Positions 1 through 7,982 of a stretch of DNA of 62,331 bases are shown piece after piece. Every line of letters starts with the position of its first letter. Position 1 is the first letter of the stretch. The translations under genes were made by a program, and so were the position numbers. The notes below the pieces were generated by a model, which worked only from the letters and a program-made list of their open reading frames with translations, was not told the origin of the DNA and made no database searches. Source of the stretch: an uncultured delta proteobacterium (GTDB taxonomy: Bacteria > Bdellovibrionota_C > UBA2361 > OMII01). The DNA lies in contig CAIVDM010000035.1 in assembly GCA_903904735.1 (NCBI GenBank), forward strand, positions 1 to 62,331. Reading direction: 5' to 3'.

Positions 1-534
1 CCTGAGGATCTTGAGCGGCTGGGCGTTGTAAACCAAACCACGATGCTCGCTGAGGAAACGCATGAGATAGCGCTCATGATGAAGCAGGCTGTCTCTGACA
101 GGTCTCAAGGGGCGGACGCGAGCGCGCATTTCGCGGATACTCGAGACACCCTTTGTTACGCGACATCGGAGAACCAGCGAGCCATGCGCGGGCTTTTAGA
201 CGAGCGCGCTGATCTGGCTATCGTCGTAGGCGGATACAACTCATCGAATACCTCTCACTTGGTGGAGCTATGCGAGGGAACCGTGCCGGTGTTTTACGTC
301 AAAGACGCCGAGGAGATAGTGTCTCGTGATGAGATTCGACACCTCGATCTGCATAAGGGGGTAACTACCACCCGTTCGTGGTTGCCGGACAAAGAACCGG
401 TAAAGATCCTTATCTCAGCCGGGGCTAGCTGCCCTGACGCGATGGTGGAAGCTGTGCTGTCGCGAGTGGTGAGTTTATTTCCAAAGGCGAAAGCTCTACG
501 CGATACGGGCGCGTGTTCTGTTGCCGAGGCTTGA
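1..534 (+). CDS. ispH: 4-hydroxy-3-methylbut-2-enyl diphosphate reductase, 3' part (IspH/LytB)
   Basis: The frame is open from base 1, so the gene starts outside the window and only about 177 C-terminal residues are seen. IspH is the iron-sulfur enzyme that makes IPP and DMAPP in the last step of the MEP pathway. The visible part matches the family: a GVVNQTTML stretch, the LCYATSENQ segment that carries the third [4Fe-4S] cysteine, VGGYNSSNTSHL for substrate binding, and the GASCPD motif near the end. The stop is at 532-534. The last ~190 bases of the gene and ~45 bases beyond the stop recur downstream as decayed copies at 887-995 and 2527-2747. dxs of the same pathway lies at 45.7 kb. Confidence 0.95.
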   Translation, partial: PEDLERLGVVNQTTMLAEETHEIALMMKQAVSDRSQGADASAHFADTRDTLCYATSENQRAMRGLLDERADLAIVVGGYNSSNTSHLVELCEGTVPVFYVKDAEEIVSRDEIRHLDLHKGVTTTRSWLPDKEPVKILISAGASCPDAMVEAVLSRVVSLFPKAKALRDTGACSVAEA

Positions 535-1291
535 GGCGACGCGGGGTTCGATATTCGCGCTGAAAGAGCGAGTCGAGCGTCCATCGCACTGCTCGCTGGT
601 GTTGTTAGTGGTTCCATCGCCGCAAGTGCCATAAGCGATATCGCACACTGCCAGCGCATTAACGACAATCAGGAAAAGCTGAAGAAGGGGAGTCGAATTG
701 AAGCGTTGGCGAAATCGCCTTGTCTTAGACGCACACCCACCTATGCTATTCAACGTGAGAGCTACGGGAGAATCGAGATCTCTGGGATCGGTGTAATCAC
801 AAATAGCATTACCCGATTGAGACGTGCGGTGTTTGAAAATGGTTCGTGTCGTGACGTAGGGTCGGGATTTTATGCCTGGCCCCGCGTGAAGGGGGAATCA
901 CCTTCCGTTCGTGGCAGCCCAATAAGAACCTTGTAAAGATCCGTATCTCACCCCCAGCTAGCTGCCCTGACGTGATGGTAGATTTGTATGAGGGCACATC
1001 GTCTGGACGCCGCGCGGATCCAGCTTCGTGCATGACCGTCGGCCATGTGTTCGGATCTGTATGGTTTTAAGCCAGTATCGGTTGGTAGGATAGCGAGGTG
1101 ACCGATTGACTCCTCCTAAGATGGTAGAAGCGCCGAAGTCCTTTTAAGAGGGGTGATACATGAGGGATGGGGAGCTGTTTGATCGCGTACCGTCCATCGG
1201 GTCTTCCGAAGGTGCTACGAGCCCTTCATCGAACTTTCCTTGGCGTCACTAGTTGTTTAGAGCTTCAGTCCGGTAATTATTAGGCTTTCGA
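535..1291. other. Long non-coding stretch between ispH and the SGNH gene
   Basis: About 760 bases with no convincing gene; the short frames here lack family resemblance and are shadows. The stretch holds one decayed copy of the ispH 3' end (887-995, listed separately). The rest shows no repeat, tRNA or clear terminator that I can support. A promoter for the gene at 1292 would be expected near 1230-1285 but no good -35/-10 pair stands out. Confidence 0.6.
887..995 (+). pseudogene. Degenerate copy of the ispH 3' end (copy 2)
   Basis: This stretch lines up with ispH bases about 350-460: shared blocks include the CCGTTCGTGG segment, GTAAAGATCC, TATCTCA and GCTAGCTGCCCTGACG. Single-base insertions and deletions break the reading frame, so it cannot code for IspH. 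Weak similarity may extend left to about 845 (ispH ~313). It stops resembling ispH after about 995. It lies on the same strand as ispH and forms the left side of a pair of direct copies around the SGNH gene. Confidence 0.8.
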
Positions 1292-2533
1292 ATGTTACGA
1301 GTAATCTTTCTTTGTCTCGCCGGAGTTGTGTTTTTCTTTGGGAGTGGGGTCGCTGAGTTCCCTATCTCGTACATGATAGTGGTAGCCCTCGTTTTTATCA
1401 CTTCTGATATTCTTGAGCGCAAACATTCACCGTATCTGGCCCCTGTGCTTCTGGTTTCATCGTCAACGTTGGTGGCGATTTTATTGGCTGAAATCGGGTT
1501 GCGCGTCGGCTGGGATGATAGGCTGTTCTATAGATCGCATGACAGATTTTTTGAACGGTCAACCGAATTTAGAGACTCGCATCGCTACGTTCCTTCGGTT
1601 CAGAGCACAAGACGAATTCATGGAGATCTCGCCGCGTTTAGTGGAGCGCCATCCGATCGGGTTTACCGAATGGAGAGGTTCATCACGGACGGGCGAGGCT
1701 TTCGTAACGCCAATAGAGATTCGTCCGAGAAAGTGAACGTCATAGTGCTCGGCGACTCTTTCGCGGCTGGTTCTGATACTACCCAGGAAGAGACATGGAC
1801 TCAGGTTATGCGCGATGAGCTCAAGATGAGGGTCTATAATCTCGGGCTACCGGGGTCTCCGGCGGATGAGTTGCGTGTGCCGGTCACAGAGCTGCCACAT
1901 CTTTCCGTAGCGGAGAATCCAATAGTCGTGTGGATGATATTCTCAGGGAACGATTTCGAGCCGCCTTATGAGAGTTCCGAATTGTTGAGCGATCCTTCGG
2001 CCCTAAAAATGGGTCTTTTAGAGTCTCTCATTGTAACCTTGTACAACTCACAGAGCCGGTCAGCGCTCTCACGCCTGTTTGGTAGTATAAAAAGAGTTGA
2101 GGGTACTCCGCTCGTGGAGCGTCGAACTATTCCAGGGGTCGGACAGATGCTTTTTTATCGTCCATATATAGAGATGGCGACCCGCAATCGTCACGAGATT
2201 GAGGGATCTTTAGCATATGCCTCGTTGCGACGCACGATGAGAAAGATGAGGCAGTTCTCTCAAGCATCGAGATTCTCGGTTCTTGTTGTGGCGGCACCCA
2301 GTAAGGAAGATGTCTATCTGCGTACCTACATGGAAGGGGAAAAAACCGCAGTCGCTCAGGTATTAGAGGGGCTTAGCCAAGAAGTTTCGTTTGATTTTCT
2401 CGATCTTGGACCCCTCTTTGTAAAGTCAGCTAAGGAAAGAGCGTTGTGGTGGAGTGACGATACTCACTGGAACTCGGATGGAAATAGGGTAGCGGCGGAG
2501 GCGATAGCGGCACGACTGCGCTCGGAAAGGTAA
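1292..2533 (+). CDS. Membrane-anchored SGNH/GDSL-type hydrolase
   Basis: A 413-residue protein with two hydrophobic N-terminal stretches (about 1-38 and 48-66), so the rest probably lies outside the inner membrane. The SGNH blocks are present: a GDS at 154-156 with the likely nucleophile Ser156, an Asn/Gly block near 184-188 (NLGLPG), GND at 219-221, and a C-terminal DDTH at 389-392 giving the Asp/His pair. Such enzymes usually remove or move acetyl or other acyl groups on cell-surface sugars. The substrate is not known here. The ATG at 1292 has no strong ribosome site. The stop codon falls at the left edge of a decayed ispH copy, so the very 3' end may have been shaped by that rearrangement. 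Confidence 0.75.
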   Translation: MLRVIFLCLAGVVFFFGSGVAEFPISYMIVVALVFITSDILERKHSPYLAPVLLVSSSTLVAILLAEIGLRVGWDDRLFYRSHDRFFERSTEFRDSHRYVPSVQSTRRIHGDLAAFSGAPSDRVYRMERFITDGRGFRNANRDSSEKVNVIVLGDSFAAGSDTTQEETWTQVMRDELKMRVYNLGLPGSPADELRVPVTELPHLSVAENPIVVWMIFSGNDFEPPYESSELLSDPSALKMGLLESLIVTLYNSQSRSALSRLFGSIKRVEGTPLVERRTIPGVGQMLFYRPYIEMATRNRHEIEGSLAYASLRRTMRKMRQFSQASRFSVLVVAAPSKEDVYLRTYMEGEKTAVAQVLEGLSQEVSFDFLDLGPLFVKSAKERALWWSDDTHWNSDGNRVAAEAIAARLRSER

Positions 2534-2747
2534 ATACCTTCGGTTCATAGTTGCCGGACAAGGAGCTCGTAAGGATTCTTTTCTCAGTGAACGCTAACTG
2601 CCCTGATGCGATGGGAGAAGCTGTGGTGTCGTAAGTGTTGAGTCTATTTCCGAAGGCGAAAACTTTACGCGATACGGCCGCGTACTGCCTCGGCAAGGTG
2701 TGAAGCGACGCAGGGTTCGATAACCTCCCTGAAAAACTGAGTCGAGC
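2527..2747 (+). pseudogene. Degenerate copy of the ispH 3' end (copy 3)
   Basis: This copy is collinear with ispH: base 381 of ispH matches 2550 and base 578 matches 2747, the same offset at both ends, so there is no net gap over almost 200 bases. In the first 86 of these positions I count 67 matches by hand. It includes ispH sequence beyond the stop codon. An in-frame TAA at 2632-2634 and many substitutions show it is not functional ispH. Similarity ends abruptly at 2747. The opposite strand of this copy is read as the 3' end of the deacetylase gene. Confidence 0.88.
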
Positions 2748-3439
2748 AAAGCGCGTGTCGATGTGGGCTCGAATTGGCGTACTTCCTCGGAGAAGCGCGA
2801 GAAGTGATAGGGGCGACGGAGAAAGTGACGTAACGCTCGCACCGCGAGGGGTGTTACCTCGTTGGTATGAAGACAGATAGTTTGCACTCCGCACGGCATC
2901 CAACGAGGCTTCCAGCTTTGCTGCGGGACGAAGATCAAACCGTGCGCGGAATAGGGAAAGAGGGCGATTCCATCCGTGACGCTTTGGAACCCCTCATCTC
3001 GCAGAGCGGCGAGCGTGTTATGATCGAAGGTGTGGTTGGGCGCCATCCACGCGTTCGCGTGGATGCCGTTGTGCTCTAGGATTTGTCTCCCATTTTTAAT
3101 CTTCTCGCGCTGAATCTCGTACGGAAAGCTAGCGAACTCAGACATCTCTTTAATGCCAAGATCGGGGCCAAGAATAGCGGCGTCGGGCGCAGGATAGAGG
3201 GTGTGTTGATAGCCGTGTTGGGCGAAGTCCACACAATCCTCGTCTTGTAGCTTCCTCATCACTCCCCAGAAATCTGGGTGAGGAGCGGATACATCCAGGG
3301 ATGCGTCTTGGTTGTCAGGGACGACCCCTAAGAGTGGTTTTATATTGTGCGCGCGAAAGAGCGAGAGAAGGGCCCAAAATCTCCCCCAATGCATGCCTGG
3401 GGTAATATCATCCATTCTGAAAATGTAGCGTGCGCTCAT
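2594..3439 (-). CDS. Polysaccharide deacetylase-like protein (DUF2334 type)
   Basis: A 281-residue protein. The start is set by an ATGA overlap with the upstream gene: the ATG at 3439-3437 shares bases with the TGA at 3438-3436. The N-terminus has the family pattern: FRMDD near residue 6-11 for the metal-binding Asp pair, PLLGVVPDN, an AQHGYQH histidine motif and an APNHTFD block. This fold removes acetyl groups from sugars. It is probably coupled to the FemAB-like gene in one operon. From about residue 231 to the end, the reading frame runs antisense through the decayed ispH copy at 2527-2747, so this tail is unlikely to belong to the original domain and the gene may have lost its real 3' end. 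Confidence 0.75.
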   Translation of the reverse strand: MSARYIFRMDDITPGMHWGRFWALLSLFRAHNIKPLLGVVPDNQDASLDVSAPHPDFWGVMRKLQDEDCVDFAQHGYQHTLYPAPDAAILGPDLGIKEMSEFASFPYEIQREKIKNGRQILEHNGIHANAWMAPNHTFDHNTLAALRDEGFQSVTDGIALFPYSAHGLIFVPQQSWKPRWMPCGVQTICLHTNEVTPLAVRALRHFLRRPYHFSRFSEEVRQFEPTSTRALLDSVFQGGYRTLRRFTPCRGSTRPYRVKFSPSEIDSTLTTPQLLPSHQGS

Positions 3440-4194
3440 GCTCGAATCCTCCGCAGAAGAGAGAGTCCGCTCCGAAGAAGGGAGTTTCGACAAACGATGC
3501 CGTTGAACTCAATGAGGTGCGTTCCGCCGAATTCGCTCTTGAAGCGAGCGATAGCGTTTTTTTCGGGGTCGCTGTCATTGATCGGAATGCCGCCGAGATC
3601 GTATGTGGTATAGCCGACTCTGCTTAGCGTCTCGATCTCATGCCAGTGCAGGAGTCGATTAGCTCGCCCGATCGCGTTTCGCTCCTCACTGTTTGCGCTC
3701 GCGCGGAAATGAGACGCGGAATATAAGAGTCGCACACGCTCAAGCTCACTATCGACGACGTAGGCATGCATGGCCACCGTTTGCCCCTCTTTGTCGTCGA
3801 CTGAGGAGAGAATAAGATTGTTTTTGTGCCGCAGCGCTTTCAGCTTAGCTTTATTCGCCGGTGAAAGTTTTTTTTGCGCGGCGAACGGGTCAAAGAATCC
3901 ACAAAAGGTCTGGATATCGGTGTCCGTCGGCTCGCCCGCTACCGTAGGGATGTAGCCTTCACGTTCGGCGCGCCGGATCTTGTACCGTGTGCTGCTTGAG
4001 AGAGAGGAAAATAGCACCCCTGACTCGCTCTTGAGATTGATGATAGGAGTTTTGAATTGGTTGAAGCCATCGACTGGCCTTTGCGCTTGAACGAAGAATT
4101 GAATAGGGCTTTCCGCCTCGGCCGCTAGGGGATCCTCGGAGAAAAAGATCTCATTGATCGGGATACCGTACTTACTTCGGACAATTGAGATCAT
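3436..4194 (-). CDS. FemAB-like / GNAT-fold acyltransferase
   Basis: A 252-residue protein with the pattern of the FemAB/GNAT-2 group. It has a basic helix with a STRYKIRRAEREG run (about 68-80), a central region with TVAMHAYVV typical of the acyltransferase core, a GRANRLLHWHEIE helix, and a C-terminal ARFKSEFGG motif that closes such domains. Members transfer amino acids or acyl groups onto peptidoglycan or surface polymers. A ribosome site (AGGAG) sits a few bases before the ATG at 4194. It is first in a two-gene operon with the deacetylase. An inverted repeat at 4212-4244 lies directly upstream. The true substrate is unknown. Confidence 0.7.
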   Translation of the reverse strand: MISIVRSKYGIPINEIFFSEDPLAAEAESPIQFFVQAQRPVDGFNQFKTPIINLKSESGVLFSSLSSSTRYKIRRAEREGYIPTVAGEPTDTDIQTFCGFFDPFAAQKKLSPANKAKLKALRHKNNLILSSVDDKEGQTVAMHAYVVDSELERVRLLYSASHFRASANSEERNAIGRANRLLHWHEIETLSRVGYTTYDLGGIPINDSDPEKNAIARFKSEFGGTHLIEFNGIVCRNSLLRSGLSLLRRIRA

Positions 4195-4211
4195 GCCAGC
4201 TCCTGTTAGTG

Positions 4212-4244
4212 GTGTTTCGTGGAAGATGAGCCGTCTCGAAACAC
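4212..4244. repeat. Inverted repeat upstream of the FemAB-like gene
   Basis: Perfect 8-base arms, GTGTTTCG and CGAAACAC, separated by 17 bases. It begins 18 bases upstream of the ATG at 4194. It may be an operator or a hairpin in the leader of the FemAB-like/deacetylase transcript; there is no T-run beside it, so it is not a normal terminator. Confidence 0.5.
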
Positions 4245-4481
4245 GATTGGGATACGCTACGTGAGTTGGGCCTCACTCGATATGAGCGGCGCCATTATCT
4301 CGAGAGGTTGCAGCAGAGGTCTCTGGCTGTACTTCAGCACTTGTTTTGGTCTAGATTGGAGGCGGCCTGGCGTGAAGGGTGAGATGCCTGAAGCCGGGTG
4401 AGTACGTACCGCCAAGATTCGGCGCGGCGACTATGTGACGCGGCGCTTGTAATCCATAAATGGCATAGATGGGGAAACGCT

Positions 4482-5462
4482 ATGAAGTCGATCAATGTAA
4501 GTGGTGTGTGCAACGGAATCGTGGATATCTTCGCTGACGTCAGCCACGAGATATTCGAGCCGCTTGGGTTTGAGAAGGGTACGATGCGCTTGGTCGACGT
4601 GGCGGAGCAGATGAGCCTGCTTCAGCAGGTAGGCGCGCACAAGCCAGTGATGAGAAGTGGGGGATCGGTCGCCAATTCACTCATCGCTATCGCGCAGCTC
4701 GGTGGAAAAAGCGCGGTATGTTGTCAGTTGGCTAATGATGAGTACGGTCGCTTTTACCGTGATGAATGCTTGCAGATGGGCATGAAGGTGCCAGTACCGT
4801 TAGCCGTTCAGGGCGCTACAGGCACCTGCGTGGTTCTCGTAACTCCTGACGCGGAGAGAACGATGCGTACATCACTCGGTGTCTGCACGAACCTTGGGCC
4901 AGCTCATATCGATCCGGCGATTGTTTCTGAATCTCAGTGGCTCTTCGTTGAGGGGTATGTCTTTTCAAACTCAGATGATGGGCGCGCGGCGATTCGAGAG
5001 TCGGTTCGTGTCGCGAAGGAGTCGCAGACAAAGATAGCCGTTACCTGCTCAGAGGCTTGGGTAGTGCACGCCTTCGGTGATTCTCTGCGTGAGACGCTCG
5101 CGGTCACTGATCTGATATTCGCTAACGAGGAAGAGAGCATGGCGTTAGCGGGAGCCACAGATGTAGTCGCCGCTGGTCGTGTGCTCAAGGATAAGTTCCC
5201 GCACGTTGTGCTTACGGCGGGGCCTAAGGGCGCGTACTTGTGGTGGGAAGGCGAAGAGATTCACGTCCCGGCCGTCGCGTGTGAGCCTCGTGATCTGACG
5301 GGAGCTGGGGATATGTTCGCTGGCGCCTTTTTATACGGCATCACTCATGGCTTAAAGCCATACGATGCCGCTCACCGGGCCTGCTTTTTGGCCCGGCATG
5401 TGATTGGACAAGTTGGAGCCAGGCTTTTGGGCGATGTGCAGGGGCTCTGGAAAAACGCCTAG
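4482..5462 (+). CDS. PfkB-family carbohydrate/nucleoside kinase
   Basis: A 326-residue kinase of the ribokinase/adenosine kinase family. The N-terminal GGSVANS motif (about 62-68) binds the substrate and the C-terminal DLTGAGDMFAGAF motif holds the catalytic Asp and anion hole. The length is normal for the family. The ATG at 4482 is preferred over an upstream in-frame start because the homologous region begins here and GGGGAAA lies just before it. The sugar or nucleoside is not evident; the lid residues resemble the adenosine kinase branch seen next to envelope genes in many bacteria, but I cannot name the substrate. It is followed 60 bases later by the dehydratase gene on the same strand. 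Confidence 0.85.
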   Translation: MKSINVSGVCNGIVDIFADVSHEIFEPLGFEKGTMRLVDVAEQMSLLQQVGAHKPVMRSGGSVANSLIAIAQLGGKSAVCCQLANDEYGRFYRDECLQMGMKVPVPLAVQGATGTCVVLVTPDAERTMRTSLGVCTNLGPAHIDPAIVSESQWLFVEGYVFSNSDDGRAAIRESVRVAKESQTKIAVTCSEAWVVHAFGDSLRETLAVTDLIFANEEESMALAGATDVVAAGRVLKDKFPHVVLTAGPKGAYLWWEGEEIHVPAVACEPRDLTGAGDMFAGAFLYGITHGLKPYDAAHRACFLARHVIGQVGARLLGDVQGLWKNA

Positions 5463-5522
5463 ACCCGACGTCGTGATTTAGAATAGTTGGACGCTGACCG
5501 CATTGCTTGCTAGCTTGCGCAA

Positions 5523-6437
5523 GTGGCACTACATATTCAAACGCCCTTAATTGAGTCTCACGCCCTGTCATGTACGAGCGGGAAACAGGTCTATTTGAAA
5601 CTTGAGGCGCTGCAGCCTCCTGGCTCATTCAAAATTCGAGGCATCGGCGCCTTGTGCGAGAATCTCAAGCGTCAGGGAGTGGATCGATTTGTATCTTCCT
5701 CCGGGGGGAACGCTGGGATCGCAGTGGCGTATGCGGGAAAGAAGTTGGATGTTCCCGTAACTGTTGTTGTTCCTGAGACCACCACCGAGCGGGCAAAGCG
5801 TATCATTAGCGGTTTTGGGGCTGAGGTGCTCGTCCATGGAGCCTCGTGGAACGAGGCGAATGAGATGGCGGAATCGATCGCGCGAGAGCACGGAGCGTTA
5901 GTGCATCCCTTTGACCACCCGCTACTGTGGCAAGGATATGCTTCGATGGTGGATGAAATCACAAGTTCAGGGCTTCGCCCCGACGCTGTCCTGGTGTCAG
6001 TTGGCGGTGGTGGCTTGTACAGCGGCGTAGTTGAAGGGCTTCGTCGAAATGGGCTCACGAGCATTCCGGTGTTAGCTGTTGAAACCCAAGGGACCGCGTC
6101 ATTTCATGCCGCGATGAAGGAAGGAAAGCTTGTGGAGCTGGAGGGGATACGTGGAGTCGCGACGTCGCTCGGAGCTAAAAAGGTCGCGCAGCGGGCGTTC
6201 GAGTTACAGGCACACCATCCAACACAGAGTGTCGTCGTGAGTGACTCTCAGGCGGTTTCGGCATGCACACGCTTTCTTGATGATCATAGGCTGCTCGTGG
6301 AGCCCGCGTGTGGCGCTGCTCTCGCTCCGGTGTATGAAAAGCTGCCAGCGATCGAGCCCTATAATACGATCGTGTGCATTGTGTGCGGTGGCTCGACGGT
6401 GACGGCGGAGCAATTGCGGTCATACGCGCTCTCGTAA
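5523..6437 (+). CDS. PLP-dependent threonine/serine dehydratase
   Basis: A 304-residue fold-type II PLP enzyme that would deaminate threonine or serine to the 2-oxo acid. Seen: the PGSFKIRG motif (about 32-39), whose lysine forms the Schiff base; SSSGGNAGIA for phosphate and substrate binding; SVGGGGLYSG, the glycine loop that holds the PLP phosphate; and a closing VCGGS. It lacks the C-terminal ACT regulatory domain of biosynthetic IlvA, so it resembles the short serine/threonine dehydratases. The start is GTG at 5523. It follows the PfkB gene with a short gap and may be co-transcribed. Confidence 0.85.
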   Translation: MALHIQTPLIESHALSCTSGKQVYLKLEALQPPGSFKIRGIGALCENLKRQGVDRFVSSSGGNAGIAVAYAGKKLDVPVTVVVPETTTERAKRIISGFGAEVLVHGASWNEANEMAESIAREHGALVHPFDHPLLWQGYASMVDEITSSGLRPDAVLVSVGGGGLYSGVVEGLRRNGLTSIPVLAVETQGTASFHAAMKEGKLVELEGIRGVATSLGAKKVAQRAFELQAHHPTQSVVVSDSQAVSACTRFLDDHRLLVEPACGAALAPVYEKLPAIEPYNTIVCIVCGGSTVTAEQLRSYALS

Positions 6438-6759
6438 GCGCTGGAAACTTAGCGGGGGCATTTCCTGGAATTTTCCGTGCGCATGGTGGTTTGATCGACT
6501 GTCAGGGCCCGAGGCTCCGAGTGGCGTGTCGAGATATCAAGTGGTTATGCCCCTTTAGACGGTGGGTTTATTTGCTTAGGTAAAATACCCTGAGATACCA
6601 TGTCACGTACGTGGCCCAAAGTGTCCATATCGTTGGTGTGTAAGCGCACCGTATTGTCTAAGACCGTTTAAGACTGGTCTGGGGGCATTTATGGAGATAT
6701 CAGCTCGATGTGTAGTGAGAGCGGTGCGCGTTTATGACTGATTAACATCGGACGTTACG
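6438..6759. other. Intergenic stretch before the membrane-anchored unknown
   Basis: About 320 bases without a gene. An AGACC/GGTCT hairpin pair lies near 6660-6680. A TAAAAT at 6581-6586 could be a -10 box, but no -35 is well placed. Nothing else can be supported. Confidence 0.4.
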
Positions 6760-7971
6760 ATGGCGAACTTTCAAGATTCTCGATTTTTTGGAATGTCTCC
6801 GCGCGCGGTTTTGGCGGGCGTTATCGCCGTAGCGGTGGTGGTAGGCTTGTTCTTTATCCCAGAGACGGTGAAGTTTCTTTTTGACGCGAAGCCTCGACAA
6901 AGCAGAGAGCGAGTGGCGGTGAACGCCGAGAAGAAGGTCGCTAAACCGACGACGACTGAAGTTGATCGCGCCGCGCTGGCGCCAGATTCGCTTAATCAGG
7001 TGCGCTCAGAAGTCGCTCGAGCGAAAGCGGGTGGAGGATCGTCAAACACGAAGCAATCCAAAAAACCTTCCGAAGGAGAGGACTCGAATCGAGGTGAGGG
7101 TTTGTTCTCTGGCTGGAACTTCAGGGTAAAGGCGGGAACGCAAGGCTCGGAGATGGCGCAGCTCCCACAGGGGCTGACAATTGATCGGATATCCTCAAAG
7201 GACGGGATCGCGTTCCTACGTCGCGGGTCGGTCGATGTGCGACGTTTCGTGAAGACTGAGCGGGTCGACAAGACCGAAATCGCTGATATCGCCGAGACGT
7301 TCATAGCCGAGATTGAAGCTCTAGGACCCGCGAGCGCGAAGGGCGCGTCAGCGGATGAGATAACCAATCGTCTTCGAACGGCGCATGTGGCGACTCTTCG
7401 CGCCTTATATCGAGCGGGAGCGGATCGGGGCTTTTTGATGCGGTGGATCGAGGTTCCGGTAGTCAAATTGATTGATGAACGCGGTGGAGTTGGCGCTGTG
7501 CGGAAGCTCCGAGCGTCATTCGCGCCGCGCATATCCCTTAGCGATGTGTCCGTGCGCCAACGTCAGATGAGAGGTTGGGGCGCTGATGGTCGAGCGCCAG
7601 CTTCGGTTCGACTTGATCTCTCTGTGAAGGGAACTGACATTGATCGCATCGTAGTGTACGCCAATGGGAAGCAGGTGCGGGATATGCGCATGGCGCAGGC
7701 GAGTTTCTCGGATGTTAGAACCGTAACCGTGGGTGGTGACGCGTACGGTGTCTGGTCGTTTGTGGTGTATGACAAGTATGGTACACGTCCCTACACGAAG
7801 AGCTACTCGTTCTATCCTCGAGTCAGAGCGTTCTCTCAAGCGCCGGACGGCACCTACCAGATAGCTTTTATGCAGGGAAGCGCTCGTAACTCGCTCGATA
7901 GGTACTTCTTCGCCGGGGCGTCAAGCCGCCCGTCGATGACGTCTCGCGACCCGTTCATCGCTCGATTTTAG
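6760..7971 (+). CDS. Membrane-anchored protein of unknown function
   Basis: A 403-residue protein not recognised as a known family. Residues about 12-36 form one transmembrane segment, followed by a Lys/Ala/Ser-rich linker to about 115 and a soluble region that should face the periplasm. The C-terminal third (about 265-360) has alternating hydrophobic residues and a motif YGVWSFVVYDKYG, which suggests a beta-sandwich. No catalytic motif is visible. It ends 11 bases before the convergent tpiA gene, so there is no room for a separate terminator. Confidence 0.65.
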   Translation: MANFQDSRFFGMSPRAVLAGVIAVAVVVGLFFIPETVKFLFDAKPRQSRERVAVNAEKKVAKPTTTEVDRAALAPDSLNQVRSEVARAKAGGGSSNTKQSKKPSEGEDSNRGEGLFSGWNFRVKAGTQGSEMAQLPQGLTIDRISSKDGIAFLRRGSVDVRRFVKTERVDKTEIADIAETFIAEIEALGPASAKGASADEITNRLRTAHVATLRALYRAGADRGFLMRWIEVPVVKLIDERGGVGAVRKLRASFAPRISLSDVSVRQRQMRGWGADGRAPASVRLDLSVKGTDIDRIVVYANGKQVRDMRMAQASFSDVRTVTVGGDAYGVWSFVVYDKYGTRPYTKSYSFYPRVRAFSQAPDGTYQIAFMQGSARNSLDRYFFAGASSRPSMTSRDPFIARF

Positions 7972-7982
7972 GTCGACTCTTC

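Noticed and set aside
809..1033. Minus-strand frame over the ispH copy 2
   Set aside because: Its resemblance to other minus-strand frames at 294-668 and 2430-2903 arises only because all three are antisense to copies of the ispH 3' end.
887..2747. att sites of an integrated mobile element
   Set aside because: The layout is suggestive, but there is no integrase, the copies are strongly diverged and of unequal length, so I report them only as decayed copies.
4219..4401. 60-codon plus-strand frame before the PfkB gene
   Set aside because: Composition is not protein-like (Trp/Gly/Arg mixture), starts inside the inverted repeat and has no ribosome site.
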